From Sipunculus nudus (lineage: Eukaryota; Annelida; Sipuncula; Golfingiida; Sipunculidae): DNA of 64,000 nt. The DNA is taken from the NCBI GenBank assembly GCA_026874595.1, contig JAPPUL010000068.1:759001-823000 (forward strand), read 5' to 3'. Position numbers and translations under genes: made by a program. Each line of letters begins with the position of its first letter. Position 1 is the first letter of the stretch. This document shows positions 17,465 to 25,666 of this stretch, in pieces. The notes beneath the pieces are model-generated. The model did not search any database. It was not told where the DNA came from and saw nothing but the letters and a program-made list of their open reading frames with translations.

Positions 17465-18502
17465 ATGTTTTTTGACAATCTGATAGGGTTATTCTCAAGC
17501 GATATGGGAATAGATCTTGGTACAGCAAACACATTAATACACGTACGAGGCAAAGGTGTAATATTATCAGAACCAAGCGTTGTTGCGGTACATGTAGGCA
17601 CTAGAAAGATACTTGCAGTAGGACATGAAGCAAAACGGATGCTTGGCCGCACTCCAAAGGATATAATAGCAATAAGACCGCTTTCGGATGGAGTTATATC
17701 GGACTTTGAGGTTGTGGGAGAGATGATAAGATATTTCATTAAGCGCGTACATAACAGACGACTTTTGGTTAGGCCACGAGTTGTAATAGGCATTCCATCT
17801 GGGATAACGGAAGTAGAAAAGCGAGCGGTAAAGGAGTCTGCCGAAAAGTCGGGAGCTCGTGAAATATATTTGATAGAAGAATCTCTGGCGGCGGCAATAG
17901 GTGCAAAGGTGCCGATACACGAGGCGGCAGGGAATATGGTGGTTGACATAGGCGGCGGGACAACAGAAGCAAGCGTTATATCGCTTGGCGGGATGGTAAT
18001 ATCTAAGAGTATCCGTGTGGGAGGCAATGAATTTGATGAATCTATAATTCAATACATAAAAAAAGAGCATGGTCTTGTAATAGGGGAGACAACAGCAGAA
18101 TCGATAAAGATAAAGATAGGCGAAGCGTATATAGATGAAAACGATACTCCCAAAATAATTGAGGTACGCGGCAGAGATGCAGTGTCAGGATTGCCTCGAG
18201 TACTTGAAATTAATAGTTTCCAAGTTCAAAAATGTTTTCAAGACACATTAAATCAGATACTAGACGTAATAAAGGAGACATTAGATGAAACGCCAGCAGA
18301 ACTTTCAGCAGACATAGTAGACAGAGGAATAGTAATGACAGGTGGCGGTTCTCTACTAAAGAGTTTCCCTCAATTCATAGCACGAGAGACAGGAGTTCCG
18401 GTAATTCTTGCAGATGAGCCACTAAATTGTGTCGTACTAGGTACAGGCCAGTTTTTGGAGGAACTGAATTTATTTAGCCATACTGCAATGAAAGAAAAGT
18501 AA
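17465..18502 (+). CDS. mreB: Rod shape-determining actin homologue MreB
   Basis: 345-aa bacterial actin that organises the elongation peptidoglycan machinery under the membrane. Phosphate-binding motifs are intact: [14 protein letters not shown] at the N-terminus, [18 protein letters not shown] near residue 160, and [11 protein letters not shown] near 280. GAGG-type ribosome binding sequence (GAAGAGG) lies 3-4 bases before the ATG, preceded by a 22-bp near-tandem repeat at 17401-17440. Of the first 13 isoleucine codons, 11 are ATA, illustrating the bias of this genome. First gene of the mreB-mreC-mreD-PBP2-rodA run. Confidence 0.98.
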   Translation: MFFDNLIGLFSSDMGIDLGTANTLIHVRGKGVILSEPSVVAVHVGTRKILAVGHEAKRMLGRTPKDIIAIRPLSDGVISDFEVVGEMIRYFIKRVHNRRLLVRPRVVIGIPSGITEVEKRAVKESAEKSGAREIYLIEESLAAAIGAKVPIHEAAGNMVVDIGGGTTEASVISLGGMVISKSIRVGGNEFDESIIQYIKKEHGLVIGETTAESIKIKIGEAYIDENDTPKIIEVRGRDAVSGLPRVLEINSFQVQKCFQDTLNQILDVIKETLDETPAELSADIVDRGIVMTGGGSLLKSFPQFIARETGVPVILADEPLNCVVLGTGQFLEELNLFSHTAMKEK

Positions 18503-18538
18503 GCATACTAAAAAACAAAGTATACTTATAAATTAATT

Positions 18539-19456
18539 ATGTCTAACTCATTTTTTTCTAAGAACAAAAATCTAATATTGTTTGTGCTACTTTTGAGCAT
18601 ATCAACATTAAGCCTATCCAAGAGTTCAAAGTTATTAAGCTTGATGCTAGGTGATGCTTTTTCGATAATATCGTATCCGATAACATATACCTTTGACGTA
18701 GTTGGAACATTTGTAACAGAAAGTTATAATAACCTACTATACTTCCAAGAGAGACTTGATGAGATTGAGAAGGTAAAAAATGCACTGTCTGAGGGGATTG
18801 ATATAACACGTAGTAAAGAAGAGCTGGTTGAAGAGATCTTACAATTAAGGGAACAATTAAACTACGCAAAATACGTAAATAGAACAAGTGATATAATAAA
18901 TTACCTAAAGATGCCGGCAGAGTCGGGGAAAATAATAATGCGGGACTCAACAGGCCGCCTATTCAATAGTATAATCTTAAACAAAGGTAAAGAGCATGGA
19001 ATAAAAGAAAGCATGCCGGTAATTGCATTTCAAAATCTTGAAGAGCTTGAAGGCAAACCGTTAGCTAAGCTAGTGATAGGAAAGATAAAAGAAGTTACAA
19101 GCTTAGCATCTAAATTACTGCCGATAAACAGCCCCGAATGTATAATACATGTACGGATACGAGGAAGTAAGTATACGGGTTTCATAAAGGGCCGCGGTAC
19201 GTTTGAGAAGAACCTTATATTACAGAATATAGATAAAAGAGCAACAATTAAAATAGGTGATGAGATAATAACAACAGGTGGACAAAGCCTATTTCCTGCA
19301 GGGATTAAGGTGGGGACTATAATAAATGACACATCAGAGGAGCTTGGTTTTATGAAACAAGCCTTAGTAAGGCCATATATAAACTTTGACAAGTTAAAGT
19401 ACGTTTTTATAATCAAGAAGGAGCTAAGTACTCTAAGCCCGTTGTTAGATAATTAG
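18539..19456 (+). CDS. mreC: Rod shape-determining protein MreC
   Basis: 305 aa. One N-terminal transmembrane helix (about 10-35) is followed by a coiled coil (about 75-110, KEELVEEILQLREQLNYAK) and the MreC beta domain with NKGKEHGIKESMPVI and GDEIITTGGQSLFPAGIKVG. MreC is a periplasmic scaffold that activates PBP2-RodA. It starts 36 bp after mreB and ends 27 bp before mreD, consistent with one operon. Confidence 0.94.
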   Translation: MSNSFFSKNKNLILFVLLLSISTLSLSKSSKLLSLMLGDAFSIISYPITYTFDVVGTFVTESYNNLLYFQERLDEIEKVKNALSEGIDITRSKEELVEEILQLREQLNYAKYVNRTSDIINYLKMPAESGKIIMRDSTGRLFNSIILNKGKEHGIKESMPVIAFQNLEELEGKPLAKLVIGKIKEVTSLASKLLPINSPECIIHVRIRGSKYTGFIKGRGTFEKNLILQNIDKRATIKIGDEIITTGGQSLFPAGIKVGTIINDTSEELGFMKQALVRPYINFDKLKYVFIIKKELSTLSPLLDN

Positions 19457-19483
19457 TTAATGCCTTAAAGGATATAAAAACAG

Positions 19484-19969
19484 ATGCGCAATCATATATT
19501 AAGATATTTGCTATTATTCATACTGGTATTATTACAAACTACCTTACTTGAACATGCAAAGATAGGAGATACAAAGGCAGACTTAGTTTTAATCTTTATA
19601 TTATATTTTGGGATAAAAAGCGGTCCTATTAATGGACAGATGTTAGGCTTTATAGGCGGACTGTTACTAGATTTATCAACAGCATATTTTGGGCTTAATA
19701 TGTTAATTTACACTATAATAGGTTTTTTTGCAGGGACATTTTATAAAAGAATATATATAGAAACGATACTTGGAACATTTAGCTATGTATTTTTAGGCAC
19801 TCTATTTAAAGGTATCATATACTTTGCAATTTCATACTTTGTTATAGCTACTTTGACACTTGGAGACATGAGTACATACTTTATAAATACACTACTGCTT
19901 GAATTGATATTAAATGCCTTGCCTGCTCCATTTATATTCAGTTTTTTTAATAAATTCGATTTAACCTGA
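19484..19969 (+). CDS. mreD: Rod shape-determining membrane protein MreD
   Basis: 161-aa polytopic membrane protein (five to six helices) with the family pattern TLLEHAKIGDTKADLVLIFILYFGI near residues 20-45 and GFIGGLLLDLSTAYFGLN. Partner of MreC in the elongasome. A perfect 13-bp tandem duplication (AAATGTTAATATT, 19988-20013) lies between it and the PBP2 gene. Confidence 0.9.
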   Translation: MRNHILRYLLLFILVLLQTTLLEHAKIGDTKADLVLIFILYFGIKSGPINGQMLGFIGGLLLDLSTAYFGLNMLIYTIIGFFAGTFYKRIYIETILGTFSYVFLGTLFKGIIYFAISYFVIATLTLGDMSTYFINTLLLELILNALPAPFIFSFFNKFDLT

Positions 19970-19987
19970 TATGATTGATATTTAATG

Positions 19988-20013
19988 AAATGTTAATATT
20001 AAATGTTAATATT
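19988..20013 (+). repeat. 13-bp perfect tandem duplication upstream of the PBP2 gene
   Basis: AAATGTTAATATT occurs twice head to tail in the 63-bp gap between mreD and the PBP2 gene. Confidence 0.8.
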
Positions 20014-20032
20014 ATAAGAGAGATTTTATTAT

Positions 20033-22489
20033 ATGGAAATGCCAAGTAAATTAAACGTAGACACAACAAAAAAGACACGAAAACGCCTTTTCTTTTTATT
20101 TATATTCTGCACCTTGTTGTTAATTGGATTGCTTAGCAAAATAGCACATATACAGGTTTTCCAAAATAACTACTATCAACGCTTTGCACAAGGCCAGATC
20201 GAACAAAGCGTCATTGTACCTGCTGTTCGGGGACAAATCTATGACAGAAATAATAAAGTTATTGTAGATAACAGGCCATCTTATTCATTAATGATAACTC
20301 CTGCCTATCTGCCAAAATCAAAAGATGATAGAACAAAACTTTTAAACTATCTCTCAGAAAAACTTGCAATGGATAAAAAGACCTTACTATCAAGAATAAA
20401 AATTAAAAATATACGAACCCAAAATAAATACAAACCTATTTTGATAAAACGTGATTTGTCTGAAGAGCTTTATACAGAATTAAAGGAGAATGAGACTATA
20501 CTTGAGGGCGTTTCGATTGAACTTATGTCTGCAAGAAGATATCTTTTGGGAGAAAGCCTTGCTCATGTACTTGGGCATACAGGAATAATAGATAAAAAGG
20601 CGTGGCGCCATTTCCAGAATGTCTACAAAGAGACCCCAGAAAATAATCCATATAGATACCAAAATACTATAATAGGCAAACTCGGTATAGAACGTAATAA
20701 TGACAAAGACTTGAAAGGCAAAGATGGCCTTGCTACAAGACTTATAAATTCCAAAGGACAGCCCATACCGGATACTATAAAAATAATCTCAAAACCAACT
20801 GCAGGTCATAATATATCTCTAACAATAGATTCTAACCTGCAACGAGAAGCTAAAAAAATGCTCAAAAATAAGATAGGAGCACTAATTGCAACAAATCCGC
20901 AAACAGGCGAAATACTTGCAATAGTAAGCAATCCCTCATTTAACGCTAATGACATTATAAGCAGAGATTTAAAAACAATAAAACGTCTTGAGCAAAACAA
21001 GTCAAAACTATTTTTCAACCGTGCAATTCATGCAACCTATCCGCCAAGTTCAATATTCAAATTGATAGTGGCAACAGCAGCACTTGAAGAAGATAAGGTA
21101 AATCTTAGAAAGAAGGTAAATTGTAAAGGCGCCTATCCTCTTGGCAACAGAGTATTTAAATGTCACAAGGTACATGGCAGGGTTAACTTAATAGAGGCTA
21201 TAGAAAAATCGTGTAATACATATTTTTATTCTCTAGCCTTGGATATAGGATGGGATTTAATATACAAGTATGCCGCTTTATTTAATCTTTCTCATACGCA
21301 TAAACTTGAATTTGGCGAAAGTGCAAAAGGTATACTTCCAACTGCACAATGGAAAAGAAAACAGTTTTTAGAAACATGGTATTTAGGTGATACATTAAAC
21401 CATTCAATAGGACAGGGCTATATTATATTATCGCCGATACAAATACATAATATTATAAGCATAATAGCCACAAACGGCACTTTATATAAACCCTATGTTA
21501 TAGACCAAATAGAAGACCCTGTAAAAAATAAAATCAAATACAAAGCACAAAAAGAGATTATAAAACAAATAGTATTTAAAGACAAAACTATTAAAGTACT
21601 TAAAAAAGCTCTAAGAAGTGTTGTTACACGTGGAACAGGATATTATGCTAGGTTTTCTAAGAAGCATTTAATACTTGGCAAAACAGGAACCGCTCAAACG
21701 AGTCATGAATATGATCATGCATGGTTTACGGCTTATGCTAAAGATACGAACGACCCAAATAATAAAATAGCAATAAGCATAATAATCGAGAATGCTCAAA
21801 ACCGTGGTGGCGGATTTGTATCTGCTCCTATTGCTACGGCATTAATAAGATATTACCTTGAAAATACTCCCATAAGCGTTACACAAAGACAGATGGGTCG
21901 CCTTTTGTATGAAGAGGATAAGTTGCTTGAGGCTAATGATAAATTGACACTCAAAGCAAATCTTGAAACGAAAGATACAATTGTAGATAACTTTTTAAAG
22001 CATGAAGATAATATTTTAGAGAAATTAAACACAAAACATATAACATTACGCAAATTGTTCTTTAAAGATGAGCGCGAGAGTACAGGTCTGACCTCAAAAG
22101 ATTTATTAAGTTCGGTATATAAAAACTATACAGACACAATCTTAAATGAAGCACTACTAAGCACGATTACAAAAGAACAAAAGGATATTGAAAAAGAAAA
22201 GATACTCCTTTTAGAAAAGGAAAATAAAGTCTTAAAAAAACAAAAACATCAACAAGACATCCTCGCTGCAAAAGAGAAGGAAAAAGAAAAGCAAATTACT
22301 TTTGTAAGAGAAGCTCAAGAGCGTACAATAGAACAGAAGGTGGCAAAGGAAAAAAGAAAACAAACTCTTATAATAAAAGAGAAAAGCTCAAAGCCTGAAG
22401 ATATCGAATTTAAACGATTATCCGATATTGTAGACAAAGAAAGAAAACAATTTATAAAAGATACGGACGACCTTGAGTTTTTAGATTAA
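20033..22489 (+). CDS. mrdA: Penicillin-binding protein 2 with long C-terminal coiled coil
   Basis: 818-aa class B transpeptidase of the elongasome. After an N-terminal membrane anchor (about 17-40) comes the dimerisation/pedestal domain (VRGQIYDRNNKVIVDNRPSY), then the penicillin-binding domain: SxxK (PSSIFK) near residue 339, SCN near 393 and KTGT near 550, so it should be active. The transpeptidase domain ends near residue 612. A further 207 residues follow, largely Lys/Glu-rich and strongly predicted coiled coil (for example EKILLLEKENKVLKKQKHQ), whereas PBP2 is normally about 600-650 aa. The tail topologically lies in the periplasm. The gene is followed after 12 bp by rodA. Confidence 0.94.
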   Translation: MEMPSKLNVDTTKKTRKRLFFLFIFCTLLLIGLLSKIAHIQVFQNNYYQRFAQGQIEQSVIVPAVRGQIYDRNNKVIVDNRPSYSLMITPAYLPKSKDDRTKLLNYLSEKLAMDKKTLLSRIKIKNIRTQNKYKPILIKRDLSEELYTELKENETILEGVSIELMSARRYLLGESLAHVLGHTGIIDKKAWRHFQNVYKETPENNPYRYQNTIIGKLGIERNNDKDLKGKDGLATRLINSKGQPIPDTIKIISKPTAGHNISLTIDSNLQREAKKMLKNKIGALIATNPQTGEILAIVSNPSFNANDIISRDLKTIKRLEQNKSKLFFNRAIHATYPPSSIFKLIVATAALEEDKVNLRKKVNCKGAYPLGNRVFKCHKVHGRVNLIEAIEKSCNTYFYSLALDIGWDLIYKYAALFNLSHTHKLEFGESAKGILPTAQWKRKQFLETWYLGDTLNHSIGQGYIILSPIQIHNIISIIATNGTLYKPYVIDQIEDPVKNKIKYKAQKEIIKQIVFKDKTIKVLKKALRSVVTRGTGYYARFSKKHLILGKTGTAQTSHEYDHAWFTAYAKDTNDPNNKIAISIIIENAQNRGGGFVSAPIATALIRYYLENTPISVTQRQMGRLLYEEDKLLEANDKLTLKANLETKDTIVDNFLKHEDNILEKLNTKHITLRKLFFKDERESTGLTSKDLLSSVYKNYTDTILNEALLSTITKEQKDIEKEKILLLEKENKVLKKQKHQQDILAAKEKEKEKQITFVREAQERTIEQKVAKEKRKQTLIIKEKSSKPEDIEFKRLSDIVDKERKQFIKDTDDLEFLD

Positions 22490-22501
22490 AAAAACAAATA
22501 T

Positions 22502-23977
22502 ATGTACATAATAGAAAAAAATTCTCAAAAAGGTAAATATAACCTGGATTATGTTTTAATAATAACGGCTCTAATTCTTAGTGTACTTGGCATAATATTT
22601 ATCCACAGTGCCGGAGAAGCACTAAATACTAATTCCTTAAAACCATATCTAAAACAAATTATTGCGTTAGGAGTTGGCTTTCTAGCATTTGTCATATTAT
22701 TATTTTTTACAAGTTATAAAAACTTTGCTAACTACGCATTCGCATTATACATATTCTCTATACTAATTTTATTATTAGTAATTATTTATGGGAATAATAT
22801 CCACGGTGCAAGCAGTTGGTTCGTAATATATGGCGTGTCTTTTCAACCTTCAGAGCTTACCAAACTATTTTTTATTTCATTCCTCGCATACTATCTTACA
22901 AAAGAACAAAATAATATGCATAAACTGTCTCGCCTTTTAATATCACTTGCTATACCTATCCCTCTTCTAATCTTAATACTCTTACAACCAGACCCAGGCA
23001 CCGCTTTTGTTTATATACCTATTACCTTAGCAATGCTTTTAATTGGCGGTGCAAACTCAAAACACCTGTTTATCCTAATATCAACCGGCATCATAGCTTT
23101 AACTTTATCACTGCTGCCAAATTACTATATTAGAACAAATGAGGATAATATAAGGAAAGACCAAATAGACAAAATGATACAAAGTACTTCCTTATACTAT
23201 CTTGCATTTAACGAAAAAAATAAAAGAGATTTAAAAAGAGAAAAACTTATAGATTTAAAAAGCGGTCTTAAACTAAGAAATGCCATTAAATCAAAATCTA
23301 AGCTTCTTAAAAAGGCTATTGCTGAATTTACAATGCAAGTTACTATCTTTGTTTTTATACTGACTGTACTTGCTTTTATGCTTTATAAATATTTTGAGAA
23401 GAGACTATTTTACCATATAGGGATACTCTTATTAATACTATCGATAGGGGTAGGGGCTTCAATTTTTGGGCAACTGCTTGTAAAACCACATCATACTAAA
23501 CGCATATTAACTTTTATGGACCTTGACACAGACCCACAAGGTAGCAGTTATCACCAAAGGCAAAGCATTATTGCTATTGGTTCGGGAGGTGTTATCGGGC
23601 ATGGACTTAATGAGGGTCCTCAAAATAAGTTTAACTTTATACCCGAGAAAACGACCGATTTTATTTTTGCCGTGATTGGAGAGGAATGGGGGTTTTTACG
23701 AGGTAGTTTGCTTATATTATTTTTGTACTTCGTAATTATAGCAAGACTGCTTATTAATGCAGCAAATGCAAGAGATAGGTTTGGGACTTTAGTCATTTCC
23801 GGCATCACTGCTTTAATTACTACTCACGTTTTTGTAAATATAGCTATGTGTGTAGGCCTTTGGCCGGTTATGGGCATACCTCTACCTTTCCTTAGTGCGG
23901 GAGGATCCTCGTTGGTAACTAATCTTATTGGAATAGCTATAGTTGCAAACATTTCAAAAAAGCGCGTCGTATATTAA
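22502..23977 (+). CDS. rodA: Peptidoglycan glycosyltransferase RodA with inserted segment
   Basis: 491-aa SEDS polymerase, partner of the PBP2 encoded 12 bp upstream. The family core is present: IHGASSWFVIYGVSFQPSE, QPDPGTAFVY, then DTDPQGSSYHQRQSIIAIGSGG, the extracellular loop PEKTTDFIFAVIGEEWG with the conserved Asp implicated in catalysis, and GIPLPFLSAGGSSLV. RodA is normally 370-430 aa. The excess is a block of roughly 115 residues (about 207-323) between NYY and KPHHTKRI, made of a charged stretch and two extra hydrophobic segments. No internal stop or frameshift is seen, so the insertion appears genuine. Confidence 0.95.
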   Translation: MYIIEKNSQKGKYNLDYVLIITALILSVLGIIFIHSAGEALNTNSLKPYLKQIIALGVGFLAFVILLFFTSYKNFANYAFALYIFSILILLLVIIYGNNIHGASSWFVIYGVSFQPSELTKLFFISFLAYYLTKEQNNMHKLSRLLISLAIPIPLLILILLQPDPGTAFVYIPITLAMLLIGGANSKHLFILISTGIIALTLSLLPNYYIRTNEDNIRKDQIDKMIQSTSLYYLAFNEKNKRDLKREKLIDLKSGLKLRNAIKSKSKLLKKAIAEFTMQVTIFVFILTVLAFMLYKYFEKRLFYHIGILLLILSIGVGASIFGQLLVKPHHTKRILTFMDLDTDPQGSSYHQRQSIIAIGSGGVIGHGLNEGPQNKFNFIPEKTTDFIFAVIGEEWGFLRGSLLILFLYFVIIARLLINAANARDRFGTLVISGITALITTHVFVNIAMCVGLWPVMGIPLPFLSAGGSSLVTNLIGIAIVANISKKRVVY

Positions 23978-24028
23978 TATTGTGTTATCATTAAAGCTAC
24001 AAATCATTTGATGAAGTAAAATGCTCAC

Positions 24029-24339
24029 ATGAATTATTATATATTTGTGCTTATATTGTTTGTTCTTAGTTTTAGCACAATTGTAGCAATGATATAGCAA
24101 ACAACTCTAATCCTGCAACATACTCTAATCCTGCAACATATTCTTGGAAAGAGATATTAGAACATAAGGAGGAGACGGAGCGTAATAAAGAAACTCAATG
24201 GGCTGTTCGTAACCAGCACCAAGTGGTGCTAAAAGATGGTGCTTTCTATCTTTTTGGCGGTAGTGGTGATAATCCTAAGACTGGCAGTAGTACTAGTCGT
24301 GGGGCTCTTAATGACGTATGGGTTTTAAGTAAAGATTAG
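24029..24339 (+). pseudogene. Frameshifted remnant of an exported kelch-repeat protein
   Basis: The ATG at 24029 opens a typical signal peptide (MNYYIFVLILFVLSFS) in frame 2 that stops after 23 codons. From about 24076 frame 1 is open to a stop at 24337 and encodes NSNPATYSNPATYSWKEIL..., then VRNQHQVVLKDGAFYLFGG and ALNDVWVLSKD, one recognisable kelch blade. A single-base indel near 24095 would join signal and blade. Functional kelch propellers have five to seven blades, so both a frameshift and a large internal deletion are implied. An 18-bp perfect tandem duplication (24104-24139) lies in the broken part. No conventional start codon precedes the frame-1 portion. Confidence 0.6.
24104..24139 (+). 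repeat. 18-bp tandem duplication inside the kelch remnant
   Basis: ACTCTAATCCTGCAACAT occurs twice head to tail. Its length of six codons keeps the frame and yields the repeated peptide SNPATY. Confidence 0.85.
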
Positions 24340-24398
24340 TCTCTTTTTTAAGGGACAAATCATATGTAAATTAGGCTAGCCCCTTTAGCTTGTTCTTG

Positions 24399-25547
24399 TT
24401 AGTTTATTACAAAATCCTTATGATATTGACTTAATATCCTGCATCCATCTTCTTTTACCAGAATCATGTCCTCTATCCGTATCCCACCTATATCAGGGTC
24501 ATAAAGTCCTGGTTCTATCGTTATCACATTACCTGTTTCGAGTTTTATATCTTGATTAAAGACATAAGGAGCCTCATGTAAAGACAGCCCAACCCCATGT
24601 CCAAGTGAGTGAATAAAGCCTTTTTTTAGCATTGGCTCTAAAGGGCTTTGTTCTCTTAGTGTTTTATATCCAAAAGAATTAAATGTATCGCAGGCCAGGT
24701 TATATAACTCCTTAACGCTAACACCATTTCTTATAATAGATATTACTCTCTCTTGGGCTTTATATACCGTTTCATACATCTTATCTACCCGAGCATCTAA
24801 CACATCTCCTTTTACAAAGGTTCTGCTCATATCTGCAAAATAACGCCTCTGTCTATGATAGGGAAAGATATCTATCATTATCGGTTTACCACTTTCTATA
24901 TTATCAAGCCCTTCATAATGCGGATCACTGCCATTTTCACCGCATGATACCAAAGTCGTTAGTGTATTACACCCTCTCTCATGCAAGACTTTCTCTATTT
25001 CTCTTTTTAACGTTAGTGTTGTTAATTCTTGGCCTTGGTAGTAAAGTATATTCTTTTTGGGGACGCTTTCTTTTAATACCTTTTCTGCATGCCGCATCGC
25101 TGCCTCCGATGCACGCTGACTCTCCTCTATATGCTTTATCTCTTCTTCTGTTTTAATGCTTCGCTCTTTTATATATAAATTGCAATCAACCATAATCTCT
25201 ATTCCAAGCTTTATTATTCCATTACCAAAAAAAAAGGGGAACTCCTTCGGTACCAACACTTTCTTAACTTTAAAATAATCAAGAACATCCTTAAGCAGGA
25301 ACAAAAGAGCTAAGTCTTTATGACCATATCTTCTTATCTTCTTTACATAATCAAAACGGCTAAATGCATAAAGCAAATCTGCTTGTGCCTGGCTAAGCCC
25401 TTTGTTATATTCTGCATCCGCCAAAACCACCACCTCTTGCCCATCCTTAAGTTTTAGATAGATAAATGTATTATTGCTAAGATATTGGGTCTTGTAATAC
25501 ATATTTACATTCGTATATGTATCGCCTACCATTAATATATTTGACAT
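24399..25547 (-). CDS. Xaa-Pro aminopeptidase-like M24 metallopeptidase
   Basis: 382 aa. The N-terminal half is a creatinase-N-like domain; the C-terminal half is a pita-bread catalytic domain with all five metal ligands visible: Asp in MIDIFPYHRQ, Asp in FADMSRTF, His in HSLGHGVGLSLHE, Glu in TIEPGLYDP and Glu in GIRIEDMI. It probably removes N-terminal residues before proline or cleaves X-Pro dipeptides in the cytoplasm. A 15-bp tandem duplication (25549-25578) sits directly upstream of the start codon. It lies downstream of the antiporter gene in the same direction. Confidence 0.9.
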   Translation of the reverse strand: MSNILMVGDTYTNVNMYYKTQYLSNNTFIYLKLKDGQEVVVLADAEYNKGLSQAQADLLYAFSRFDYVKKIRRYGHKDLALLFLLKDVLDYFKVKKVLVPKEFPFFFGNGIIKLGIEIMVDCNLYIKERSIKTEEEIKHIEESQRASEAAMRHAEKVLKESVPKKNILYYQGQELTTLTLKREIEKVLHERGCNTLTTLVSCGENGSDPHYEGLDNIESGKPIMIDIFPYHRQRRYFADMSRTFVKGDVLDARVDKMYETVYKAQERVISIIRNGVSVKELYNLACDTFNSFGYKTLREQSPLEPMLKKGFIHSLGHGVGLSLHEAPYVFNQDIKLETGNVITIEPGLYDPDIGGIRIEDMILVKEDGCRILSQYHKDFVIN

Positions 25548-25548
25548 C

Positions 25549-25578
25549 TTTTCTCTATAACATTTTTCTCTATAACAT
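25549..25578. repeat. 15-bp perfect tandem duplication upstream of the M24 peptidase
   Basis: TTTTCTCTATAACAT occurs twice head to tail, ending one base before the start codon of the minus-strand gene. Confidence 0.85.
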
Positions 25579-25666
25579 TTTACTTAACTCTAACTCTCAT
25601 AACCATCCTTATTATCGTTTAGCAGCAGGCATAATCTTATATCTTAAGATTCTTATATTCTTAATA

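Noticed and set aside
17359-18070. Overlapping antisense frames (222 and 167 residues) opposite mreB
   Set aside because: Both overlap the fully conserved mreB and show no protein-like pattern.
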